A DNA stretch of 64,000 nucleotides, taken from contig NZ_JABJWH010000036.1 in the NCBI RefSeq assembly GCF_015265435.1, forward strand, positions 124,001-188,000, read 5' to 3'. Shown here piece after piece: positions 18,597 through 27,444 of the stretch; the stretch's first letter is position 1, and each line of letters begins with the position of its first letter. Source of the stretch: Alloalcanivorax profundimaris (GTDB lineage Bacteria; Pseudomonadota; Gammaproteobacteria; Pseudomonadales; Alcanivoracaceae). A program made the translations under genes and the position numbers. The notes below the pieces were generated by a model, which was given only the letters and a program-made list of their open reading frames with translations, was not told where the DNA came from and made no database searches.

Positions 18597-18871
18597 CGGG
18601 CTACTCCTCATCGGTTAGGTCGGCGCGGGAGCGAACGTCGCCGCCGGGCCGTGCAGCCTGCTTACTCTAGCCAGTGGACACCGGGGCGCCAAAGACATAA
18701 ACGGTCAGGATTGAGTGAAGGGATGTAGTGGAATGTATCCCTTCGCAAAAAATTGCCGCCCAAATATACGCATTTCCGTTCCGGCACCCGCCACCGGCCT
18801 TCGCCGGCCACAAAAAAAGGCCGCCCGGTGATTCCCCCGAGCGGCCTTTTTTCTGGTGAAGGAAGCGACGG
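18597..18871. other. 275-bp intergenic region with an inverted repeat and a terminator
   Basis: It holds an 8-bp perfect inverted repeat GAAGGGAT...ATCCCTTC (18717-18744, 12-base loop) and the strong terminator described separately. No coding frame is credible. Confidence 0.6.
18812..18852 (-). terminator. Terminator of the small acidic lipoprotein gene
   Basis: On the minus strand, GGCCGCTCGG and CCGGGCGGCC form a 10-bp stem (one G-T pair) around an 8-base loop, followed by seven T and preceded by six A. It can work in both directions and begins 19 bp after the stop codon of the lipoprotein gene. Confidence 0.9.
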
Positions 18872-19111
18872 TTATTTGTTGCCGTCCCCGTCCATGGCTT
18901 CGCCCATTTCCTCACCGGCTTCCTTGGTTTCATCCCAGGCATCGCCCATCTCTTCACCGGCCTCTTCCATGGGGCCCTGTTCGGTGACTTCATCGACGGC
19001 GTCGTCGGCTTTCTCGCCGGCTTTTTCCATCGGGCCCTGCTGGTCACAGCCAGCCAGGCCGAGCATGGCGCCAAACATGATGGTTACAAGTCCTTTGCTA
19101 AAAGTACGCAT
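18872..19111 (-). CDS. Small acidic lipoprotein with internal repeats
   Basis: 79 residues from MRTFSKGLVTIMF (ATG 19109-19111, GAGGAG five bases upstream). The lipobox is LAGC. The mature part is highly acidic and built of about 16-residue near-repeats starting QGPMEKAGEKADDAV and QGPMEEAGEEMGDAW, with an extra EAGEEMGEAMDG unit, predicted as amphipathic helix. It is monocistronic with its own strong terminator, which fits an abundant envelope protein. Function unknown; it resembles small Ala/Glu-rich lipoproteins common in marine gammaproteobacteria. Confidence 0.8.
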   Translation of the reverse strand: MRTFSKGLVTIMFGAMLGLAGCDQQGPMEKAGEKADDAVDEVTEQGPMEEAGEEMGDAWDETKEAGEEMGEAMDGDGNK

Positions 19112-19203
19112 AGTCACTCCTCGACGTGTCGTGATCGTTGAGGAGCAATCTAGCGTCACGATCGGCGCCTGAACAGGGAGGGGGGCCGGGATTTTCCTGT
19201 ATT

Positions 19204-20226
19204 TTACGAATCCTCCGCGGCGCCCACCCGGTAACGGGTAAGCGGCGACAGGTTCAGCAGCTTGTGCACCAGGTAAATCACGGTGAGCGCCACCAGCACC
19301 GCCACGGCGATGGAACTGAACCGGTACAGGGTGGCGTAGACCGCGTCACCTTCCGGCGTCAGGTATTGCCCGAAGATCACCGCGATGGTGGTACAGGCGG
19401 CGAAACCGGCGCCGGAGCGGCCCTCCAGCAAATGCTGCCGGGCGCAGACCATCAGGGCCACCCAGTAGAGCGGCGCGGAAAGAATCCAGTAGCCGTACCA
19501 GTCGTACAGAAGCAGCTGGATCGCCAGCGCCAGATTGCAGCCCAACAGCACCCCCACCGCGCGCCGGCCGCCGTACTCGGCGGCGCCGGCGAAGCTCATG
19601 GGAAACAGCATCAGCAGGGTGGTGACCTGGGCGGACAAGGAATCGCTCAAGGAAAAGATCTGGAACACCAGAAAACTGACCGTGGCCACGGTGGCGCCCA
19701 GCAGCACCTGGTGGCGGCGCTGGGCATCGCTTTTCGGTTCCGGCGCCGGCGGAGGGGTCACCTGGCGCGGCGGCAACAACCAACCCAGCACCCAGGCCAC
19801 CGCCACGGTGAAAACGGCCGCCGCCAGGTTCGCCTTGGCCATGCCGGTGACGTCCAGGTCCGGATAGCTGGCGAAGTGGAACAGCACACTGGCCGCCACC
19901 AGCCCCTGGGCACCGAAGAGGAAATACGGTCCCGTGGCCATGCAATGAAAGCGCACCGCGAACAGAGCCCAGACCAGGGGCGTGATCAGCAGCGGCCGGT
20001 CGCCGAACAGGCCGCTGATCAGATACACCTCGACGATGTTGATCATCGCCGCGGCGATGAACTGAAAGGCGGCGTGGCCGTTCATGCGCGGCACCATGGC
20101 CAGCAGCAACACCGGATACACGCAGAAGAACAAGCCGGACGTCCAGGTGGTCAGGTGCATGAACAGATAGCCGGCCAGCGAGCCCAGGCTGATACGCAGA
20201 CAATGGCGCAGTTGATCGTCGTTCAT
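19204..20226 (-). CDS. FUSC/DUF2955 family membrane transporter
   Basis: 340 residues with about ten hydrophobic helices in two halves (residues 15-150 and 180-330) separated by a polar segment (PPRQVTPPPAPEPKSDAQRR). This is the half-size DUF2955 form of the FUSC/aromatic-acid-exporter superfamily. Together with the HlyD-type protein encoded three bases upstream it forms an AaeAB-like efflux pair for organic acids or drugs at the inner membrane. No outer-membrane partner is encoded beside it. Substrate unknown. Confidence 0.85.
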   Translation of the reverse strand: MNDDQLRHCLRISLGSLAGYLFMHLTTWTSGLFFCVYPVLLLAMVPRMNGHAAFQFIAAAMINIVEVYLISGLFGDRPLLITPLVWALFAVRFHCMATGPYFLFGAQGLVAASVLFHFASYPDLDVTGMAKANLAAAVFTVAVAWVLGWLLPPRQVTPPPAPEPKSDAQRRHQVLLGATVATVSFLVFQIFSLSDSLSAQVTTLLMLFPMSFAGAAEYGGRRAVGVLLGCNLALAIQLLLYDWYGYWILSAPLYWVALMVCARQHLLEGRSGAGFAACTTIAVIFGQYLTPEGDAVYATLYRFSSIAVAVLVALTVIYLVHKLLNLSPLTRYRVGAAEDS

Positions 20227-20229
20227 CGC

Positions 20230-21306
20230 TCAGTACAGGTAGTGAAGCACGGCCAAGGCACGGATCTGCGCCCAGCCAAAGACGCGGGCCACGGCGGCGG
20301 CGATGCCGTGCTCCGGGTACAGCTGCACGGTGGCGCGGGCGCCCACCATCAGTGCGCGCTGCGGCGGCGGGTCCAGGAGCACCAGCCGCACCCGGGCGCG
20401 CTGGGCGTCGCGCACCCAGCGATCGCTGTCCTCCACCTCGGCAAGGGCGCCGTCCGGCGTGCCCTGGCCCTGGCGCACACCCCAGCCCCGGGTACCCACT
20501 CGGGCCTCGAACACCCGGCCCGGCAGCGCGTCGAACACCACCTCGGCGCGATCGCCGTCGCGGGTGTGGCGCAGGCTCTTTTCACGGAAGTCCGCCGCCA
20601 CCCAGGCGGGCTCGTCGGACACCAGGCTGAGCACCGGCTCCCGGGCCCGGGCGTAATGGCCCACCTGCAGTTGCCGGTCGGTAACCACCCCGGCCAGGGG
20701 AGCCTTCACCTCGGTGCGCCGCAGTTGCAGCCTGGCGGTTTCCAGCTGGTTCATGGCCCGCGCCAGAGCAAGGTTGTCCTGGTCGCCATCACCCAGACGG
20801 GTGCCGAGGCGTTTGGTTTCCGCCCGGGCCGCTTCCAGATCCGCCCGGGCCTGCTCCACGGCCACCTGGATTTCTTCCCATTGCTGCCGGGAGACGGCAC
20901 CGCTGCGGTGCAGATTGTCCAGGCGCCGCTGCTTGCGGCGGGCCTCTTCCAGGGTGGCACGGGCGCCGGTCACCCGGGCCCGGGCCCCGGCCAGCTCCGC
21001 CAGCATCACGGTGTTGTCCTGGCCGGCGCCAGTCACCGCCAGTTCGGCGGCGTCCCGGGCCAGCCGGTAGTCCCGATCGTCCACCCGGAACAGCACGTCA
21101 CCCCGCCCCACCCGATCACCGTCGGCCACCGGCACCTCCATCACCTGGCCGTCCACCTGGGCCGCCACCTGCACCACGTAACGCTGGGCCCGGGCCAGGG
21201 TGGTGAGGGGCGCGTAGAGGTCCATCCAGACCACATAGACAAAAATCAGAAAAAACGCCGCCAAGGCCAGGCGCACCCAGCGGCCGAAACGCTGTTCAGG
21301 GGTCAT
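20230..21306 (-). CDS. HlyD/EmrA family membrane-fusion protein
   Basis: 358 residues from MTPEQRFGRWVRLALAAFF (ATG 21304-21306, GGAG seven bases upstream). One N-terminal membrane anchor, a biotinyl-lipoyl-like half (VVQVAAQVDGQVMEVPVADGD), an alpha-helical hairpin (about 85-185), then the return half (VKAPLAGVVTDRQLQVGHY) and a beta-barrel. It bridges the FUSC-type transporter encoded downstream to the outer membrane. The two genes form an operon divergent from the alpha/beta hydrolase gene. Confidence 0.9.
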   Translation of the reverse strand: MTPEQRFGRWVRLALAAFFLIFVYVVWMDLYAPLTTLARAQRYVVQVAAQVDGQVMEVPVADGDRVGRGDVLFRVDDRDYRLARDAAELAVTGAGQDNTVMLAELAGARARVTGARATLEEARRKQRRLDNLHRSGAVSRQQWEEIQVAVEQARADLEAARAETKRLGTRLGDGDQDNLALARAMNQLETARLQLRRTEVKAPLAGVVTDRQLQVGHYARAREPVLSLVSDEPAWVAADFREKSLRHTRDGDRAEVVFDALPGRVFEARVGTRGWGVRQGQGTPDGALAEVEDSDRWVRDAQRARVRLVLLDPPPQRALMVGARATVQLYPEHGIAAAVARVFGWAQIRALAVLHYLY

Positions 21307-21438
21307 TCCATTCTCCAAGGCTGGAGCGCATATTGTATCAAATGAAACCATTTCCGTGTGACCATGCGGTCACCGCTCCCGGGCATCGCATTTCCCGCGG
21401 GCAGGCCCTACCATCGGGAAGCAAAAAAAGGAGTGTCC

Positions 21439-22536
21439 ATGAAAGGTTTCAGCGAGCAGTTGGGGGGCCTGGCCCAGCTGGCCACCGCCCTGGGCGGCGA
21501 AGTGACGCGGGTGGTGCAGGAGATGCACGGCGCCATCGCCCGGCCGCTGACACCCGGCGACCGGGCCCGGGCGGCGGCGCCGCTGGTGTACGGCTCGATC
21601 CGCTACGGCCTGCACCAGGCCGGCCGGCTCACCACCCTGGCCCGCCTGGCCGCCGACCCGGACCGGGAGGCGGACGGCGGGCTGGACCTGCGCAGCGCCG
21701 TCAACGGCGTGTTCGGCCAGGTGCTGGATCTTCAGGACAGCGACTACGCGCTCCCCATGGCCCTGCTGCCGGACCCGCCGTCCCTGGAGCGCGGCACCCT
21801 GGTGCTGTTCGTGCACGGCCTGTGCCTCAACGAACGCTGCTGGGACAACCAGGCCGCCGCCGACTTCCAGCGCTGGGCGGGCCCGGCCCTGGATGCCCAC
21901 ACCCGCTTTCTGCGCTACAACACCGGGCTGCACATCTCCGAGAATGGCCGCGCCCTGGCCGATCTGCTCAACCGTACCGCCCTGCCCGACCGGCTGATCC
22001 TGGTGGGCCACAGCATGGGCGGCCTGGTGTCGCGCAGCGCCCTGCACCAGGGCCGGGCGCGGGGCGATGCCTGGGTGGACAAGCTCAGCCACCTGGCCTG
22101 CCTGGGCTCGCCCCACCAGGGCGCGGTGCTGGAGCGGCTCGGCAACCAGGCCAACCGGCTGCTGGGACTGACCCCCTACTCCCGGCCGCTGATGCGCCTG
22201 GGCAACCTGCGCTCCGACGGTATCCGCGACCTGCGCTTCGGCTACGTGCTCGAGGAACAATGGCGCGACCGGCCCCTGGACGAAGCCCGCCCCAGCCTCA
22301 AGGTACCGCTGGACCCGCACGTGGAGCAGCTGTTCCTGGCCGGCAGCCTGAGCGACGAGCGCAGCGCCGCGCCCCTGGGCGACTGGCTGGTGCGGGTGGA
22401 CAGCGCCCTGGCCGAGCGCCTCTATCCGGGCGCCGCCAACCTCACCCGCCGGCTGTTCCACCGCATGGGCCACATGGCCATGCTCGAGGACCCGCGCACC
22501 TATGCCTGCCTGAAGGAGTGGTTGCCGCGACCATGA
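21439..22536 (+). CDS. Alpha/beta hydrolase, lipase-like
   Basis: 365 residues (ATG 21439 with AAAGGAG eight bases upstream). The N-terminal 100 residues form a helical segment of no known fold. The hydrolase core follows: oxyanion region VLFVHGLCLNERCW, nucleophile elbow GHSMGG with serine near 192, the LACLGSPHQGAVLERL segment, and a C-terminal catalytic-histidine candidate (MGHMAMLEDP). The pattern resembles triacylglycerol-lipase/PGAP1-like enzymes. No secretion signal, so it is probably cytoplasmic and may act on intracellular esters. Its stop overlaps the start of the methyltransferase gene. Confidence 0.85.
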   Translation: MKGFSEQLGGLAQLATALGGEVTRVVQEMHGAIARPLTPGDRARAAAPLVYGSIRYGLHQAGRLTTLARLAADPDREADGGLDLRSAVNGVFGQVLDLQDSDYALPMALLPDPPSLERGTLVLFVHGLCLNERCWDNQAAADFQRWAGPALDAHTRFLRYNTGLHISENGRALADLLNRTALPDRLILVGHSMGGLVSRSALHQGRARGDAWVDKLSHLACLGSPHQGAVLERLGNQANRLLGLTPYSRPLMRLGNLRSDGIRDLRFGYVLEEQWRDRPLDEARPSLKVPLDPHVEQLFLAGSLSDERSAAPLGDWLVRVDSALAERLYPGAANLTRRLFHRMGHMAMLEDPRTYACLKEWLPRP

Positions 22537-23177
22537 CCGCCTGCTGCCTGTGCGGCCATCCCCACAGCACCCTGTTCGCCACCGTGGAAGGGCGCCGCTA
22601 CCTGCGTTGCGACGCCTGCCGGCTGACGTTCCTGAGCCGCGCCCAATTGCCGGACCGGGCGGAGGAAAAGCGCCAGTACGATCTGCACCGCAACGACCCG
22701 GACGACGCCGGCTACCGGCGCTTTCTAAGCCAGCTGGCGGCGCCGCTGACGGCGCGGCTGAGCGCCGGCGCCCGGGGGCTGGATTTCGGCTGCGGGCCGG
22801 GGCCGGCCCTGGCGCGGATGCTGGAGGAGGAAGGCTTTCCAACGCGGATCTGGGACCCGATCTACGCCGACGATCCGGCCGTTCTGGAGCGGACCTACGA
22901 CTTCGTGACCTGCACCGAGGTGGTGGAGCACCTGCACCAGCCGGCCCGGGAATGGGCCCGCTTCCAGAGCCTGGTGCCGGCCGGCGGCTGGCTGGGCATC
23001 ATGACCCGGTTTCTCACCGACGACGATCATTTCCCACGCTGGCATTATCGCCGCGACCCCACCCATGTGTGCTTCTGGCAGCCGCACACCTTCCGCTGGC
23101 TGGCGCGCCGGTACGGCTGGGAGGTGGTTCACCTGGACAACCCGGTGGCGCTGCTGCGCCGCCACGGCGGCTGCTGA
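22533..23177 (+). CDS. Class I SAM-dependent methyltransferase with N-terminal zinc ribbon
   Basis: 214 residues. The N-terminus has two cysteine pairs (CCLCGH near residue 4 and CDACRL near 26) that should bind zinc. The methyltransferase_23-type core shows motif I LDFGCGPGPALARML and TCTEVVEHLHQP (post-I acidic region and helix), then a motif for the substrate side (HYRRDPTHVCFW). It overlaps the hydrolase gene by 4 bp (ATGA), indicating a coupled pair. Methyl acceptor unknown. Confidence 0.88.
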   Translation: MTACCLCGHPHSTLFATVEGRRYLRCDACRLTFLSRAQLPDRAEEKRQYDLHRNDPDDAGYRRFLSQLAAPLTARLSAGARGLDFGCGPGPALARMLEEEGFPTRIWDPIYADDPAVLERTYDFVTCTEVVEHLHQPAREWARFQSLVPAGGWLGIMTRFLTDDDHFPRWHYRRDPTHVCFWQPHTFRWLARRYGWEVVHLDNPVALLRRHGGC

Positions 23178-23181
23178 CGGC

Positions 23182-23283
23182 TCAGCCCGCCACCAGCAGC
23201 GCCGCCAGCACCGCGATCAGCGCCAGGGGAACGATAATGAGGAGGCCGCGGGTGACGCGGCCGAGCCAATAGGACCAGTGCAT
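23182..23283 (-). CDS. 33-residue single-helix membrane peptide
   Basis: Short frame reading MHWSYWLGRVTRGLLIIVPL and then ALIAVLAALLVAG. A basic, tryptophan-containing start is followed by one continuous hydrophobic helix of about 20 residues, ending in a stop four bases past the convergent methyltransferase gene. GGAG lies eight bases before the ATG. It resembles small inner-membrane peptides seen widely in gammaproteobacteria. Coding is inferred from composition and site only. Confidence 0.5.
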   Translation of the reverse strand: MHWSYWLGRVTRGLLIIVPLALIAVLAALLVAG

Positions 23284-23383
23284 AATCGAGTCTCCGAAGG
23301 CCTCGACTGTAGACCGGTCTTCACGTCCTCTTCATGGCCCGAAGGTATGAAAACTACGAATTTTTACAAACCCGAGCCCGCGG

Positions 23384-23986
23384 TTACTCGTCCTCGGCGG
23401 CCTCGCGCAGCCAGAATCGCATGGTCTTCTCGGTCTGTTCGTCCTCGCCGAGATCCCGCCAGGAAAAGCGGGCGGTGAGCGACGGCACCGGGCGATAGCC
23501 GCGTTTTTCCCAGAACGGCTCCAGGGAACGATAGTCGCCGGGACGCGCCGGGTGGTCCGGATCGCGCACCACCGCGCAGAAGGCGGTGACGTCGAAGCCA
23601 AAATCCCGGGCGTAGAGCTCACGGAGGTCAAAGAAGCGGTGGCCGATGCCCTCGCCACGGTAATCCGGCAGCAGCACCGATTCGCCGAAGTAGAACACCC
23701 GCTCCGGCGCCGGCCCGTACTGCTCGAAAGGCGCCATGAATTCCGGATCGGCGTCGGTGAGGGGCAGCGCGGTGGCGGCGCCGATCAACCGGTTGAACTC
23801 CAGGGCGAGCACGAACAGGCTCTGCTCGGAGCGGGCGTAGCGGTCCAGGTAGTCCCGTTCATAGGCCGGGGAGCCGTCGTACAGGTAGGGATAATCACGA
23901 AAAACGCGAATACGAAGATCCGCCAGTTCATCCAGCCAGGGCTCCACCGCGATGCCACTGACCGGCCGAATTTCCACTGCCGACAT
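23384..23986 (-). CDS. GNAT family N-acetyltransferase
   Basis: 200 residues. The acetyl-CoA binding motif A is clear (GESVLLPDYRGEGIGHRFFD), with the R/Q-x-x-G-x-G/A loop as RGEGIG. Upstream strands (LFVLALEFNRLIGAATALP) fit the GNAT fold. The substrate is not evident; related proteins are annotated only as acetyltransferases. It stands about 60 bp downstream of the TauE gene on the same strand, so it may be read through from the FMO operon. Confidence 0.85.
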   Translation of the reverse strand: MSAVEIRPVSGIAVEPWLDELADLRIRVFRDYPYLYDGSPAYERDYLDRYARSEQSLFVLALEFNRLIGAATALPLTDADPEFMAPFEQYGPAPERVFYFGESVLLPDYRGEGIGHRFFDLRELYARDFGFDVTAFCAVVRDPDHPARPGDYRSLEPFWEKRGYRPVPSLTARFSWRDLGEDEQTEKTMRFWLREAAEDE

Positions 23987-24046
23987 AACACTCTCCCTTG
24001 TCTTCTGATTCGAATGCTAGGGGCTGTGCCCGGGAAAGGCCAGCGG

Positions 24047-24787
24047 CTATCGAACCAGCAGGGCGACACCGGCAAGCAGCAGCACGGTGAACAGAACCTG
24101 ACGGAAACGGCGCTCGTCCACCCGGTGATGCAAGGCCTCGCCGAGCACGATGCCCACCAGCACCACTGGCACCAGCGCCAGCAGATGATCGCCCTGGGCC
24201 CGCAAATCACCGTTGATCAGAAAGCCCAGGGTGAGCAGGCTGTTGAGGCTGAACCAGACCAGCACCAAAGTGGCCCGGAAGCGACCCTTGTCCAGCCGGA
24301 TGCCGTTCAGCGCGTACACCAGCAAGGGCCCGCCGGAGGCGAACAGGCCATGGGTGAGCCCGGCCATCAGCATCCAGAAGCGGCTGTGCCAACGACCGTG
24401 GGCAGCCGCCGTCACCGCGTGGCGCAGCCGCCACAGCTCGCGCACGCTGAACGCCACCACCAGGGCACCGAACAGCGGCCGGGCAACGCCCTGATCCAGC
24501 CAGGGCCGGGCCAGGAAACCGGCCAGGGTGCCCGCCGCCATCATCGGCAGGATGCCGGTGAGCAGCAGCCGCCACGCCACCAGCCGGTGATAGCGCAGCG
24601 TCAGGTAGCCGCTGAGCACCAGGTTGAGCGGCACCAGCACCGGCATCAGCACGTCCAGGGGCAGCACCAGGGCGCTCAGCGACAGGGCGATGACGATGGA
24701 CCCGAAACCGGTCATCGCCTCGGTGGTGTAGGCGAACAGCACGAACAGGGCCACCAGGGCCCAGGGTGAAGCAAGCAAGTCCAGCAT
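24047..24787 (-). CDS. TauE/SafE family anion exporter
   Basis: 246 residues with about eight membrane helices in two repeats; the repeat motif appears as TGFGSIVIALSLSALVLPLD near the start and LTHGLFASGGPLLVYAL in the second half. TauE/SafE proteins export or import sulfite, sulfoacetate or organic anions. The ATG begins immediately after the SDR stop. It is the last gene of the FMO operon and may carry a product of that pathway. Confidence 0.88.
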   Translation of the reverse strand: MLDLLASPWALVALFVLFAYTTEAMTGFGSIVIALSLSALVLPLDVLMPVLVPLNLVLSGYLTLRYHRLVAWRLLLTGILPMMAAGTLAGFLARPWLDQGVARPLFGALVVAFSVRELWRLRHAVTAAAHGRWHSRFWMLMAGLTHGLFASGGPLLVYALNGIRLDKGRFRATLVLVWFSLNSLLTLGFLINGDLRAQGDHLLALVPVVLVGIVLGEALHHRVDERRFRQVLFTVLLLAGVALLVR

Positions 24788-25576
24788 TCAGGATTCCAGT
24801 TCCACGGCGAAGCGGCGGCGCATCAGGCGATGGTACAGGTCCGGCGCCAGCCGCCACAGCAGGCTGGCGAACCAGGTAAAGCGATCGGGAAACAGCCGCC
24901 GCTTGCCGGCGTCCAGAGCGTCCAGGGTGCGCCGCGCCATCCAGTCCGCGTCGCGCACCCGCCCCACCGAGGAACGGGCGTGGGCGGCGGGCCGGCCGTC
25001 GAACCCCAGGGCATTGGCTTCGATGGGGGTGGCCAGGAAGCTGGGGTAAACCATCAGCACGCCGACGCCGTCGTCGGCCACTTCGCCGCGCAGCACCTCG
25101 AAGAATTGCCCCAGGGCGGCCTTGGCGCTGCAGTAGCCGGCGCGCCCCAGTACCGGCATCCAGCCGGCCATGGAGCCGATGTTGACCACGGTGCCGCCGC
25201 CCCGGCGCAGCGCCGGCAGCAGGCCCAGGGTGAGCGCCACCGGCGCTTCCCAGTCCACCGCCATGACCCGCTGAAACACCGCCATATCGGTGGCCGCCGC
25301 CGGCGAGCGGTGGGTAATGCCGGCGTTGTTGACCAGGGCCCGCAGGGGTTCGTCGCGCAGCTCCGCCACCAGGGCGTCGCGGGCGGCGGCGTCGGTGAGA
25401 TCCAGGGCGCGCTGGCGCACCGTGTCGGTGTCCGTGCCGGCCAGCCGGGCGCACTTGTCCGCCAGGGCTCGCGCGTCCCGGTCCACCAGAATCAGGCGCC
25501 AGCCCCGCTGCCGGGCGGCCAGCGCCAGGGCCCAACCGAGCCCGGAAGCGGCCCCGGTGATCAGCATGGTTTTCAC
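24788..25576 (-). CDS. SDR family NAD(P)-dependent oxidoreductase
   Basis: 262 residues. Classical SDR: cofactor motif TGAASGLGWALAL, NNAG near residue 88, catalytic serine in NIGSMAGW, and the YCSAKAAL tyrosine-lysine pair. The C-terminal basic extension (KRRLFPDRFTWFASLLWRL) is seen in membrane-associated SDRs acting on fatty or hydrophobic alcohols and ketones. It starts from GTG overlapping the epimerase stop (GTGA) and belongs to the FMO operon. Confidence 0.9.
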   Translation of the reverse strand: MKTMLITGAASGLGWALALAARQRGWRLILVDRDARALADKCARLAGTDTDTVRQRALDLTDAAARDALVAELRDEPLRALVNNAGITHRSPAAATDMAVFQRVMAVDWEAPVALTLGLLPALRRGGGTVVNIGSMAGWMPVLGRAGYCSAKAALGQFFEVLRGEVADDGVGVLMVYPSFLATPIEANALGFDGRPAAHARSSVGRVRDADWMARRTLDALDAGKRRLFPDRFTWFASLLWRLAPDLYHRLMRRRFAVELES

Positions 25577-26508
25577 AGTTGTCCCCTTTGCCGGGCGTGG
25601 TCGATGAAGAAGCGGAAGGTTTCCTCGGAGGTCTTCGCCGGCCGGTAGCCGAATTCCTCCTTGAGGCGGCGGTTGTCGAGCACCGGCCGGTAACGCAGGA
25701 ACTTCAGCTTGTCCGGGGTGTGCGGCGTCAGCCCCAGCCGGTGCCCCACCGCCAGGCCGGCGGCCAGCAGCCAGGCGGGCAAAACCAGACGCGGCTTGCC
25801 AAGCAGCGCGGCCACCCGCTGGATTGGCAGGGCGCCGTCGCCGGCCAGGTTGTAGACGCCGGTGGCACCGGTTTGCACGCCATGGACGATGGCGCCCACC
25901 ACGTCCTGGTCCCAGATGAACACGAACGGCGACGGGGAGCCGGCAATGGCCAGGATGCGGCGGCGTTCGAACAGGGCGGTGATCTGGTTACGGGTGCCGG
26001 CACCCAGCACCGTGCCCGGGCGCAGAATCAGCTGGCCCAACGCCGGGTGCTCGCGCCGGTAGTCGGCCAGCAGCTCCTCCACCTGGCGCTTGTGGTCCGA
26101 GTAGGCGAATTCCGGGTTGCCGCGCAGCGGCTGCCCCTCGTCGAGCCAGGCCGGGTTGTCCGGATGGTAGCCGTAGGCGGCACCGGAGCTGGTGACCACC
26201 AGCTGCCGCACGCCGGCGGTCAGGCAGGCCCGCAGCACGTTGCGGGTGCCGTTCACGTCGATGTCGTGGTCCCGGACCCGGTCACCGGAATCCTCCAGCA
26301 CCGCCGCCAGGTGCACCACCACCTCGGCACGGTGCGCGCGCAGCAGGTCCGCCAGGGCCGGATCGCGAATGTCACCGCGCCGGCACTCGAACGGCAGTCC
26401 GTCGGGCACGCGCACGTCCAGCCCCAGAACATCGTGATCGGCGGCCAGGCGTTCGCCCAGCTGGCGGCCAATGTAGCCGCCGGCGCCGGTAATCAGAATA
26501 CGGCTCAT
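25573..26508 (-). CDS. NAD-dependent epimerase/dehydratase family protein
   Basis: 311 residues (ATG 26506-26508). Extended SDR: ITGAGGYIGRQLGERL cofactor loop, DIRD and VVHLAAV, catalytic SSGAAYG, and a YSDHKRQ tyrosine-lysine motif in the usual place. The C-terminal half (VYNLAGDGALPIQRVAALLG) is typical of the hydroxysteroid/dihydroflavonol-type branch rather than sugar epimerases. It overlaps both neighbours by 4 bp, so it is translated in a chain with the BASS and SDR genes. It may reduce or oxidise a ketone or alcohol made by the monooxygenase; this is inference. Confidence 0.88.
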   Translation of the reverse strand: MSRILITGAGGYIGRQLGERLAADHDVLGLDVRVPDGLPFECRRGDIRDPALADLLRAHRAEVVVHLAAVLEDSGDRVRDHDIDVNGTRNVLRACLTAGVRQLVVTSSGAAYGYHPDNPAWLDEGQPLRGNPEFAYSDHKRQVEELLADYRREHPALGQLILRPGTVLGAGTRNQITALFERRRILAIAGSPSPFVFIWDQDVVGAIVHGVQTGATGVYNLAGDGALPIQRVAALLGKPRLVLPAWLLAAGLAVGHRLGLTPHTPDKLKFLRYRPVLDNRRLKEEFGYRPAKTSEETFRFFIDHARQRGQL

Positions 26509-27407
26509 GGCGCCGCCTCCCGCCGGCCGGCGCCGCGCCCCCACAGCAGCGACAGGGTCAGGCCGCTGACCAGGTGCCAGATCCCCCAGAACCCGGCGAT
26601 CAGAATCATGCCGGAGGCGTGGGGGAAGAAGGTGAACAGGATCGACAGCCCGAGCCCGGAGTTCTGGATCCCCACCTCCAGGGTCACCGCCCGGCGGTCG
26701 GCCCGGTTGAGGCCCACCAACAGCCCCGCCAGGGCACCCAGCCCCAGGGCCAGGGCGTTCTGGCCCACCACCAGGCCGACGATACGGTCCGCGTTGGCCA
26801 GGAAGACATCCATGTTGTTGGCGAACGCCAGCCCCACGAAGGTGAACAGCACCAGCAGGGTGAACACCCGCATGGGTTTCTGCGCGGCCTGGGCGAAACG
26901 GGGGAAGTAATGCCCGCACGCCATGCCCAGCAGCAACGGCACCGCCAGCACCGCCACCACCAGCATGAGGATGTTGCCGGTGTCCAGGGCGATGTCGGTG
27001 ACCAGGCCGCGGGTGTGCGGGTTGAGCCAGCCGTAGAGCGCGAAATTGAGCGGCGTCAGCACGGTGGCGGCAAGGCTGGACACCGCGGTCATGCTCACCG
27101 ACACCGCCACGTTGGCGCGCGCCAGCCAGGTCATGATGTTGGAGAAGGTGCCGCCCGGACAGGACGCCACCAGGATCATGCCCAGGGCCAGTTGCGGGTC
27201 CACCTCCAGCCACCAGGTGGTGGCGCAGGTGAGCGCCGGCAGCAGCAGGAACTGCGCCAGCAGGCCGGCCACCGGCGCATCCGGTTTGGCCAGCACGCGC
27301 TTGAAGTCGTCGGCGCGCAGCGACAGGGACACCCCGAACATCATGCACGCCAGGATGGCGTTCAGCACGATCAGGCTACCGGTGTTGAATTCAATGGTGG
27401 TCTGCAC
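26505..27407 (-). CDS. Bile acid:sodium symporter (BASS) family transporter
   Basis: 300 residues, ten hydrophobic segments. The BASS core motif ILVASCPGGTFSNIMTWLARAN marks the first repeat and VTLEVGIQNSGLGLSIL the second; both crossover regions form the sodium and substrate site. The GTG start is preceded by GGAGGACGG. It lies between the FMO and epimerase genes and is likely the uptake system for the substrate that the operon oxidises, such as a steroid or organic acid. The substrate is inferred from family and context. Confidence 0.88.
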   Translation of the reverse strand: MQTTIEFNTGSLIVLNAILACMMFGVSLSLRADDFKRVLAKPDAPVAGLLAQFLLLPALTCATTWWLEVDPQLALGMILVASCPGGTFSNIMTWLARANVAVSVSMTAVSSLAATVLTPLNFALYGWLNPHTRGLVTDIALDTGNILMLVVAVLAVPLLLGMACGHYFPRFAQAAQKPMRVFTLLVLFTFVGLAFANNMDVFLANADRIVGLVVGQNALALGLGALAGLLVGLNRADRRAVTLEVGIQNSGLGLSILFTFFPHASGMILIAGFWGIWHLVSGLTLSLLWGRGAGRREAAP

Positions 27408-27444
27408 CCGTCCTCCTCGCCGGCGGAGCCGCCGGACGGCGTTG

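Noticed and set aside
18717-18744. 8-bp inverted repeat as an independent terminator or sRNA
   Set aside because: The 12-base loop and the lack of a gene ending there leave no support; kept only as a note in the intergenic feature.
19138-21345. Long plus-strand frame opposite the FUSC and HlyD genes
   Set aside because: Shadow frame of two transporter genes; no domain, and the His/Gln-rich composition is typical of antisense translation.
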